DNA of 6,827 bases, taken from NCBI GenBank assembly GCA_013813135.1, contig JACCSF010000217.1, forward strand, positions 1 through 6,827, in the 5' to 3' direction. The notes beneath the pieces are model-generated. The model saw nothing but the letters and a program-made list of their open reading frames with translations, was not told the DNA's origin and ran no database searches. Below are positions 1-4,441 of the stretch, piece after piece. The stretch is from Thermoleophilaceae bacterium (GTDB lineage Bacteria; Actinomycetota; Thermoleophilia; Solirubrobacterales; Thermoleophilaceae). Numbering within the stretch: position 1 is the first letter of the stretch; the number at the start of each line of letters is the position of its first letter. A program made the translations under genes and the position numbers.

Positions 1-2
1 GT

Positions 3-80
3 GGCCTCCTGGTGTCGTGGGCCGCGCCTGTCGTGGCCCTTCACCTGGTGAGCGGAGCCGGTCAGAGCTTCTCGACATGA
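3..80 (+). CDS. C-terminal tail of an unidentified gene (partial)
   Basis: Reading from base 3, 25 codons run open to a TGA at 78-80. The peptide contains LLVSWAAPVVALHLVSGAG, hydrophobic enough to be the end of a last membrane helix, and about 20 of 25 third positions are G or C, as in the intact genes here. The other two forward frames give less protein-like peptides. The gene begins before the window, so no family can be named. A hairpin at 125-147 could be its terminator. This is weak evidence from a short tail, and chance remains possible. Confidence 0.3.
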   Translation, partial: GLLVSWAAPVVALHLVSGAGQSFST

Positions 81-124
81 AATCACTCATCTAGCTCCGA
101 GACCGTCGCGTAGGGGGATGGTGA

Positions 125-147
125 AGCGGGCTCGGCTCCGGCCCGCT
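125..147 (+). terminator. Hairpin between the upstream gene tail and the YdeI-like gene
   Basis: AGCGGGC (125-131) and GCCCGCT (141-147) are perfect reverse complements around a 9-base loop. There is no T-tract behind it. It could end transcription of the gene stopping at 80, but it finishes only 11 bases before the next gene's GTG, so it might instead overlap that gene's promoter. Confidence 0.4.
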
Positions 148-158
148 ACCGTCGCCCT

Positions 159-425
159 GTGAGCAGCCAACGAGTGCCCGGTGGGGTGGTCCACAAGCTG
201 CCCGCGGACCTGCGCGAGGCGCTGATCGCCAACACCACGGCACTCGATGCCTGGAAGGACATCACGCCCTTGGCCCGCAACGAGTTCATCTGCTGGATCG
301 AGGACGCCAAGCAGGAGACCACCAGAGCGCGCCGTATCCGCCGGACCCAGGAGGAGCTGGAGGAAGGCAAGCGCCGGCCCTGCTGCTGGCCGGGGTGCAA
401 GCACCGCGAGCGCACCGGCAGCTAG
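159..425 (+). CDS. YdeI/OmpD-associated-like small protein
   Basis: This 88-residue protein resembles the C-terminal domain of the YdeI/OmpD-associated (OmdA, 'bacteriocin-protection') family. After the LPADLREAL opening come an ARNEFICWIEDAK stretch (about residues 44-56) and a TRARRIRRTQEELEEGKRR segment (about 59-77), matching the family pattern of a WIE-x-AK motif, then an ARRI helix and a basic end. Members of this length are common as stand-alone proteins; their biochemical role is unsettled. The tail carries CCWPGC followed by KHR (about residues 79-86), three cysteines and a histidine that could bind metal or form a disulfide. The GTG at 159 has no ribosome binding site. TACCGT at 147-152 lies at the right distance for leaderless expression, while later in-frame GTGs at 174 and 186 are alternatives. 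Family assignment is from recognition of the motif, not a search. Confidence 0.75.
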   Translation: MSSQRVPGGVVHKLPADLREALIANTTALDAWKDITPLARNEFICWIEDAKQETTRARRIRRTQEELEEGKRRPCCWPGCKHRERTGS

Positions 426-1186
426 CGCCGGCTCCGGCATTCTCGCGAGGACGTCCATCGGATCGGGCATCCTGGAGCACTGCAGGACTTGATCTCGTAA
501 GCCCGTAGGGGGAACCCTCACCGGGCACTTTGCCTGCATAGCTGATGCTTTCCGACGCATCCGCATGCAACGTGTCCCGCAAGACCCGCCCGATGAAATG
601 CCCGATGAGGGGGCGACAACCGGGACACCACACCACGCCAGCGTTCACGCGCGAGCGAGCGCGTCGCCTGCCAACTCTGCGCTCCTGCGTCGGACGAACA
701 GAGAGCGCGAACTACAGCGTCTGGCTCACTATCGCAGTGCGAGAAGCGCGAGCGCCGTAAGCGACCTTGCCTTGGGTCGAGTGCCAACCGGTAGACGATT
801 CCCGAGACCCGGCGAATTGGAGCGCCCACGCGGCTCCCAGCGGCTGGGCCAACATCGGAGGAGTGTCCTAACCCGGACGTGGGACCGCTCCGGACCATGA
901 GCGTCCCTGCGACGGCGATCACTCTGCCGACCTCGCGTTACCTGCCGCCCTTCCCCGGCGCGAGGAAGGCGTCACCTGACACGATCGAGGTCGCTCTCAG
1001 CTATTTCCGAGCGCTTCTCTGATGTGCAACCGCGCCGGAACCCCTCGTCGCGCGCACACCGCGCGTACATGCGCCCGGAACCCGTGTACGCTCCCGTCCA
1101 ACGCCCAAGTGTCAGAACAGCGGCTCTTGCAGGTCTTTCATGTCCCCCCAGTACCCGGAAGGGTCGTCGCTTTCCTCCCGCTGGGG
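426..1186. other. Gene-poor stretch, about 760 bases
   Basis: I see no convincing gene here. Open frames exist on both strands (for example minus 518-922 and plus 565-900), but their translations are Arg/Ser/Ala-rich, lack recognisable motifs, have no good ribosome binding sites and overlap each other, as expected in GC-rich non-coding DNA. The stretch contains a nested hairpin (481-538), a 9-base tandem-like repeat (GCCCGATGA at 588-596 and 600-608) and a 7-bp inverted repeat (572-578 with 622-628). It ends at the half tRNA, so it may be the decayed interior of an integrated element. Confidence 0.5.
481..538. repeat. Nested inverted repeat / possible structured RNA
   Basis: Three nested arms are visible. 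The outer arm is TGCAGG (481-486) with CCTGCA (533-538), the middle arm GCCCG (501-505) with CGGGC (522-526), and the inner arm AGGG (507-510) with CCCT (515-518), closed by a GGAA loop of the GNRA type. It starts 56 bases past the YdeI-like stop. It may be that gene's terminator, a small structured RNA, or chance in GC-rich DNA. No T-tract follows. Confidence 0.35.
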
Positions 1187-1231
1187 ACTCTCGTAAAGAG
1201 GATGTCGCCGGTTCGAGTCCGGCCGTCGGCT
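1187..1231 (+). pseudogene. 3' half of a tRNA-Thr(CGU), likely attachment-site remnant
   Basis: The 3' half of a tRNA is clear. It has a 7-base anticodon loop CTCGTAA (anticodon CGT, threonine), an AGAGG 3' anticodon strand, and a 5-base variable region ATGTC. Then come a perfect T-arm (GCCGG 1207-1211, TTCGAGT loop, CCGGC 1219-1223), acceptor strand CGTCGGC (1224-1230) and discriminator T1231. CCA is not encoded. The 5' half is missing: the bases where acceptor and D-arm should lie (about 1157-1185) hold no GCCGACG strand and no D-arm, and only two of five anticodon-stem pairs form. Tyrosine-recombinase elements commonly use exactly this tRNA segment, anticodon loop to 3' end, as attachment site, leaving such a half copy at one boundary. 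No integrase is present in the window. A complete gene is ruled out; att scar versus old truncation cannot be decided here. Confidence 0.75.
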
Positions 1232-1247
1232 TCATCCGGGAAATGCG

Positions 1248-1279
1248 AAGGGCGAGCCGAGCATTCCCGACTCGCCCTT
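1248..1279 (+). terminator. Hairpin downstream of the half tRNA
   Basis: AAGGGCGAG (1248-1256) and CTCGCCCTT (1271-1279) form a perfect 9-bp stem with a 14-base loop. It lies 17 bases past the tRNA 3' end, the usual place for a tRNA terminator, which suggests the terminator travelled with the tRNA 3' end. The T-tract is only the two Ts closing the stem. Confidence 0.6.
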
Positions 1280-1322
1280 GGCCGGTGGTGCTAGCTACTT
1301 GCCCCGGATATACGGTTGAGCG

Positions 1323-1360
1323 ACAACGGCCGCGCCGGGGGTGGGTGGCGCGGCCGTTGT
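1323..1360. terminator. Perfect 14-bp hairpin
   Basis: ACAACGGCCGCGCC (1323-1336) and GGCGCGGCCGTTGT (1347-1360) are perfect reverse complements around a 10-base G-rich loop. The symmetrical ACAA...TTGT ends suit a bidirectional, GC-rich terminator. It sits between the tRNA remnant and the 3' end of the transposase relic, 37 bases past the relic's stop. It could also be part of the end of the lost insertion sequence. Confidence 0.6.
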
Positions 1361-1396
1361 GGTCCATCGATCGGCTTGGTGAAGCCGGGCGGTCTG

Positions 1397-1809
1397 TCAA
1401 GCGGTGTGGATGGCGAGCGTGTCGAGGTTGTAGGCCAGGGTTGCCCAGCCGACCCAGGTTCGCGCTCCGTCGTGGCCTCTCAGGCGTGTCCGGCGGAGCC
1501 CATAGCCGCGTTTGAGGTGGCTGATCCGGCCTCGGCGCCGACTCTGTAGCGGGCCAGTCGCCGCTTTGTGCGTTTGGAGTCGGGGTGCTGGCGTCCGGCG
1601 ATGAAGACCTCCGCTCCCGCCGCCAGCGCCGGGTTGGCCGCAGCGGGCTCAAAGCCACCGTCGAGCGCGACCTCGCGCGGGCGGATTCCGAGCCGGTCGA
1701 GCTCGGCTGCCGTGGTGGGCAAGAGCTCGGTCTCGTTGGGCGGGCCGATCCGGCTCGGCGGCGGGAGGATGAAGCCGCGCGCCCCGCGGCGGGTGTTGGC
1801 GGTCACTGT
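1397..1809 (-). pseudogene. DDE transposase relic (C-terminal part, frameshifted)
   Basis: Read leftwards from about 1809, the minus strand encodes the second half of a DDE transposase. It runs through GARGFILPPPSRIG, LLPTTAAELDRLGIRPREVALDGGF, VFIAGRQHPDSKRTKRRLARYRVGAEAG, then, after a one-base loss near 1526-1531, ISHLKRGYGLRRTRLRGHDG and TWVGWATLAYNLDTLAIH to the stop at 1397-1399. The aspartate of VALDGGF and the glutamate just before the ISHLKR stretch fit the second and third catalytic acids. The style is that of transposases often labelled ISNCY (IS1202/ISDol1-like); I am unsure of the family. The N-terminal half, the first catalytic aspartate and any clear terminal inverted repeats are missing, so it cannot move itself. 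Upstream of 1809 the minus frame stays open but no longer looks like transposase. Confidence 0.8.
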
Positions 1810-2086
1810 GAAGGACCGCAAGCTTCCTGCGGCGGTCCGAGCCGTGTTCGACGAGGTCGATCCCGACGAGTATTGGGGCTGAGCCTCCCGGACCCCTCTC
1901 TTGTCAAGGTGCAGCGTGGGTGCGTGTTGTTGTCCGGGCTTGCCAAAACTAGAAGCGGGGCGCGGCATGTTTCGCCCTGCCAAAACAATTTGGCTGACCA
2001 CCCCATCCGCCCGCTCAACACATGAGCGGAGGTCGCCTCGGGGGTCGGCCAGCCTCTGCCGGGCTGCCTTGCGGCTTCCGGGCTGG
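1810..2086. other. Intergenic stretch, mostly featureless
   Basis: No gene is supported. From the GTG at 1808 the plus frame reads KDRKLPAAVRAVFDEVDPDEYWG to a TGA at 1880-1882, which looks protein-like but is only 24 codons and could be a remnant or chance. GGACCGC (1813-1819) pairs with GCGGTCC (1832-1838). The 9-base word TGCCAAAAC occurs twice, at 1941-1949 and 1978-1986. These may be traces of the lost half of the insertion sequence. Confidence 0.35.
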
Positions 2087-2443
2087 CTACGTACCCCGCT
2101 CTAAGTAAGCGGGTTCGGCCCGACCAGTACGCCAGGCATCGAGCTCGTTCCGAGGCATGGGCGTGCTGCCTAACGCATGGGGTGCCTCGCGCTGCCTAGC
2201 GGCCGTCGCCGGCGGAAGGCGGGCTACCGGGTAGGTGTGCCCGCTCCTCCGCTTACCACGATCGCGCTGCCCGCCACGGTCGTTTGGGGTGGTGGTCCTC
2301 TCGGTCGTCTCGGTGATCGGGCTCGTCTCGGTCGTGCGGACCGTGGAGCTCGAATCGTCGCCCGCCTCGACCGCGGCGAACACGACCGCGGCGAACAGGC
2401 CCAGCATGAGGACCGCCAACGTGAGTGTGACCAACTTGCGCAT
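2087..2443 (-). CDS. Small membrane-anchored Thr-rich protein
   Basis: From the ATG at 2443 this 118-residue protein begins MRKLVTLTLAVLMLGLFAAVVFAA, a basic start followed by a hydrophobic helix typical of a signal anchor or uncleaved signal peptide. A flexible Ser/Thr-rich segment (DDSSSTVRTTETSP, then TETTERTTTP) follows, then a basic Arg/Gly-rich tail. No enzymatic motif is seen and the protein belongs to no family I recognise. It is likely an exported, tethered protein with a disordered extracytoplasmic part. A GTG at 2467 would add eight residues; I prefer the ATG because the signal helix then starts correctly. The C-terminal third is less convincing, and a neighbouring frame ending TTVAGSAIVVSGG could be the true end if there is a frameshift. 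It is transcribed divergently from the VTT-domain gene. Confidence 0.5.
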   Translation of the reverse strand: MRKLVTLTLAVLMLGLFAAVVFAAVEAGDDSSSTVRTTETSPITETTERTTTPNDRGGQRDRGKRRSGHTYPVARLPPATAARQREAPHALGSTPMPRNELDAWRTGRAEPAYLERGT

Positions 2444-2516
2444 GGCCCCAGGATCGGCCTTGACCACCCAGCGGCCGGCCAGCCCGGGGTTAGGGCGTGG
2501 TAAAGGCCGGGGGCAC

Positions 2517-2522
2517 TACTCT
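2517..2522 (+). promoter_or_regulatory. Possible -10 element of the VTT-domain gene (leaderless)
   Basis: TACTCT lies six bases ahead of the ATG at 2529, the spacing expected if transcription starts at or next to the ATG. No ribosome binding site precedes that ATG, which fits leaderless translation, common in actinobacteria. No clear -35 is seen. The whole divergent spacer is only 85 bases. Confidence 0.3.
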
Positions 2523-2528
2523 CGATGC

Positions 2529-3206
2529 ATGGATTCGCGCGGCGCCGCCGACTCTGGCGCCAGTCGCCGCACGGCGATTCTCCGCCTGGCCGCATACGCG
2601 GCGCTCGTCGGCCTCGTGTGCGGGAGCCTGGCCGCGACCGGCTCCCTGCCCTCGCCGGACGAGGCGCGCGACTGGGGCGAGGGGCTCGGCGACGCTGCCT
2701 ACTTGGCGTACGTGCCGCTGTTCGTGGTCGCGAACTTCGTGATCTGGTGGCCGATCCTCGCCGGGGCCGCCGGGCTGCTGTTCGGCACCGCCGCCGGCAC
2801 CCCGTTGGCGCTGTCCGGTCTCACAGCGGCGTCGCTCACGCAGATGTTCATCGCGCGGCGGCTTGCCGCGGGTCATCACGGTTCCCTGCTCCCGGAGCGC
2901 ATCCGCCGGATCGAGGACTTCCTCACCCGCCATGGGGCCATCGCCGTGATGCAATCGCGCATCGTGCCGCTGCTCCCCTACGGCCTCGTGAACTTCAGCG
3001 CGGGGCTGACGCGGTTGCGCTACCGCGACCTGGCCATGGGCACTTTGGTTGGAGCCGCGCCGAAGGTGTTCGCGTACGTGGCCCTGGGCGGCAGCCTCTC
3101 CGACCTCGGCTCCCCCGAGGCGATCATCGCGATCACGCTCCTCGTGGCGATGGGGCTGGTGGGCGTGCTGTTCGTCAGGCGCCAGCTCGCCATCGGCCGC
3201 GCATAA
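2529..3206 (+). CDS. VTT-domain (TVP38/TMEM64, DedA-like) membrane protein
   Basis: A 225-residue integral membrane protein, normal length for the TVP38/TMEM64 branch of the VTT (SNARE-associated Golgi protein) superfamily. Hydrophobic segments lie at about 17-38, 56-80, 81-106, 168-189 and 197-216. The family signature sits at about 144-190: RIVPLLPYGLVNFSAGLTRL with the arginine, prolines and asparagine of the re-entrant loop, then the GTLVGAAPKVFAYVALGGSL helix. Relatives act in the cytoplasmic membrane as proton-motive-force-dependent transporters or lipid flippases (for example undecaprenyl-phosphate for DedA); the substrate here is unknown. The frame stays open upstream to 2235, but that part looks non-coding, and the ATG at 2529 gives a standard N terminus. 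The next gene begins ten bases after the stop, so the two are likely co-transcribed. Confidence 0.85.
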   Translation: MDSRGAADSGASRRTAILRLAAYAALVGLVCGSLAATGSLPSPDEARDWGEGLGDAAYLAYVPLFVVANFVIWWPILAGAAGLLFGTAAGTPLALSGLTAASLTQMFIARRLAAGHHGSLLPERIRRIEDFLTRHGAIAVMQSRIVPLLPYGLVNFSAGLTRLRYRDLAMGTLVGAAPKVFAYVALGGSLSDLGSPEAIIAITLLVAMGLVGVLFVRRQLAIGRA

Positions 3207-3216
3207 CCTCCCGCTC

Positions 3217-3504
3217 GTGTCGTACTTCCTGGCCGTCCGGCTTTATTCGATCGCCGAGGTGTGCGTGTTCACCGCGCTGCTGGTGACGGCGATCGGCGGA
3301 TTGGGCGAGTCGGCCGAGCAGGCACTCGGCTGGACGCACGGCGTGGGCTGGATCGTGCTCTGCGTGCTGGTCGCGTACGGCTGCCGGCGCGGGACCTTCC
3401 CGTGGGCGCTGCTCGCGGCGACCGTGTCACCGCTGGGGCCGGTCGGGAGCACGGCCGGCATCGAGTATCTGGCGCGGCGTCGCCGGCGCGCCGGTGCCGG
3501 GTAG
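3217..3504 (+). CDS. DUF3817-like small membrane protein
   Basis: A 95-residue protein with three predicted membrane helices (about 9-28, 38-55 and 62-80). The family-like features are the amphipathic start RLYSIAEVCVFTALL, a WTHGVGW segment entering helix two, and SPLGPVGSTAGIEYL in helix three, with a basic RRRRR end. DUF3817 proteins of about 100 residues are widespread in actinobacteria and sometimes fused to other membrane enzymes; their function is unknown. The GTG at 3217 is chosen because it lies just after the previous stop and gives a short N terminus before the first helix. No strong ribosome binding site is seen, so translation may be coupled to the VTT gene. Directly behind it come the ruins of pgsA. 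Confidence 0.75.
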   Translation: MSYFLAVRLYSIAEVCVFTALLVTAIGGLGESAEQALGWTHGVGWIVLCVLVAYGCRRGTFPWALLAATVSPLGPVGSTAGIEYLARRRRRAGAG

Positions 3505-3509
3505 CCTAA

Positions 3510-3909
3510 GCCGGGCGGTTCCCGCTCAACCTCCCGAACGCGCTCACGCTGATCCGGATCCTGCTGGTGCCGGTGCTGATCGTGGCGCTGACGGTGGAGT
3601 CGCCCGGCGGCTCCACGATCGCGTGATGGTGATCATCGCGCGCGAGTTCGCGGTCAGCGGGCTGCGGATCGCGGCCGGGCAGCAGGGGGTGGTGATCCCC
3701 GCCAGCGCGCTCGGGAAATCAAGACGATCGTGCAGGTGGCGGCGGTGCTGGCGCTGATTGCGGCCCCCGACCACCACGCGGCCTGGGTGCAGGCGCTGGT
3801 CTACGTGATGGTCGTGGTGACCGTCGTCTCCGGGGCCGACTACTTCCTGAACTTCAGGCGCAAGCTCGAAGAAGCCTCGCGCGCGCGCGCGAACACCTCA
3901 ACCGCCTGA
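3510..3909 (+). pseudogene. pgsA: Broken pgsA (CDP-diacylglycerol-glycerol-3-phosphate 3-phosphatidyltransferase)
   Basis: Three pieces of one phosphatidylglycerophosphate synthase lie in order in three frames. Piece one (about 3519-3626) reads FPLNLPNALTLIRILLVPVLIVAL and ends in a stop at 3624-3626. Piece two (3626-3717) reads MVIIAREFAVSGLRIAAGQQ then GVVIPASALGK. Piece three (3721-3909) reads KTIVQVAAVLALIAAPDHHA then AWVQALVYVMVVVTVVSGADYF to the stop. A one-base loss near 3717 separates two and three. Between one and two the family normally has several dozen residues carrying the catalytic D-x2-DG-x2-AR-x8-G-x3-D-x3-D signature; here they are gone. No start codon precedes piece one, and a TAA at 3507-3509 closes its frame. 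The product would make phosphatidylglycerophosphate at the membrane. Since that enzyme is normally essential, an intact copy should exist elsewhere. Confidence 0.9.
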
Positions 3910-3912
3910 GCG

Positions 3913-4344
3913 CTATCCGCCGTGCGCAGCCGCGCCGGCCAACCGCTCGCCCAGCTCCTCGCGGCTGGTGCCGCGCAGGTAGAGCACCCGGTCGAACAGC
4001 CGGCCGTACACATCGAGCACCGCGAACAGCAGGTCCGGCGTGCCGACGGTGTCAGCGTTGCGGGCACTGGCGAATTCGCCGGCGCGGCGGGTGACCTCGT
4101 CGAGGACTTGCCCGCCCATCGGCGGCGTGCCCGGGCCGTCCTCGTCGGAGGCCGAGCCTGTCATCAGCGGGGACTCGCCGACACCGAGCGCCTGGAGGGC
4201 GGCGCCCACCTGACCGTGGAGCCGGAGGGCCCGTAGCCATCGTTCCGCCTCATCCTCCGCGGAGTGCGCGAACGGCATCGCGGTACCGGCGAGGGCTACC
4301 ACCAGGGCGGCGTCTTGAGAGAGGGGGATGTGCTTCGGCGTCAC
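3913..4344 (-). CDS. Clp N-terminal-domain-like protein
   Basis: A 143-residue protein from the GTG at 4344, which has GGAG six bases upstream; an in-frame start at 4407 would add an unconvincing, Arg-rich leader. Its second half (residues 83-135) resembles one repeat of the Clp N-terminal domain: helix EVTRRAGEFASARNA, then GTPDLLFAVLDVYGRLFDRV in place of the usual GTEHLLLALL, then LYLRGTSREELGERL. The first half (SQDAALVVALAGTAMPF, RWLRALRLHGQVGAALQALG) may be a diverged companion repeat, and an Asp/Gly/Pro-rich linker at about 61-78 joins them. There is no ATPase domain. Stand-alone Clp-N proteins can act as adaptors for Clp unfoldases, but no role is shown here. It follows folE2 on the same strand by 97 bases and converges with the pgsA relic, three bases apart. 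Confidence 0.7.
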   Translation of the reverse strand: MTPKHIPLSQDAALVVALAGTAMPFAHSAEDEAERWLRALRLHGQVGAALQALGVGESPLMTGSASDEDGPGTPPMGGQVLDEVTRRAGEFASARNADTVGTPDLLFAVLDVYGRLFDRVLYLRGTSREELGERLAGAAAHGG

Positions 4345-4379
4345 GAGGGTCTCCGAACTTCCTTGTTCGGGGTTCCATC

Positions 4380-4420
4380 GGCACGCCTCTCGGCGCCCTT
4401 GATCCAAGGCCCCGCGTGCC
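4380..4420 (-). repeat. Nested hairpin between folE2 and the Clp-N-like gene
   Basis: GGCACGC (4380-4386) and GCGTGCC (4414-4420) form a perfect 7-bp outer stem. Inside it CCTTG (4397-4401) and CAAGG (4405-4409) form a 5-bp stem with a 3-base loop. It begins 21 bases past the folE2 stop on the minus strand and ends 35 bases before the next start, so it is either the folE2 terminator or a leader structure of the downstream gene. Confidence 0.5.
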
Positions 4421-4441
4421 GCCGCAGACTGGACGTTTGAT

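Noticed and set aside
87..566. 159-codon minus-strand open frame opposite the YdeI-like gene
   Set aside because: It is an antisense shadow of the 159-425 gene with Ala/Arg/Pro-rich composition and no motif.
588..608. Direct repeat GCCCGATGA, twice with a 3-base gap, as a CRISPR or iteron seed
   Set aside because: Only two copies, no spacer regularity and no associated genes.
518..922. Minus-strand 134-codon and overlapping plus-strand 111-codon frames
   Set aside because: No recognisable motif, no ribosome binding site, mutual overlap and composition like random GC-rich DNA.
1157..1231. A complete tRNA gene
   Set aside because: No 5' acceptor strand GCCGACG, no D-arm and three mismatched anticodon-stem pairs in the bases before the anticodon loop. 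A GCTC...GAGC pair near 992-1011 lacks the GG loop and is too far away.
972..1658. 228-codon minus-strand open frame containing the peptide TAGLEPATSSLR
   Set aside because: That peptide is the known artefact of translating the reverse complement of a tRNA 3' half; the frame also crosses two hairpins and runs into the transposase relic in the wrong frame.
1812..2001. N-terminal 60-odd codons of the minus frame extending the transposase relic
   Set aside because: The translation upstream of about 1809 is Ser/Thr/Arg-rich and does not resemble transposase, so the relic is cut there.
3878..3891. Alternating CG run of 14 bases as a Z-DNA or regulatory element
   Set aside because: It is explained by SRARA codons at the end of the pgsA relic in GC-rich DNA.
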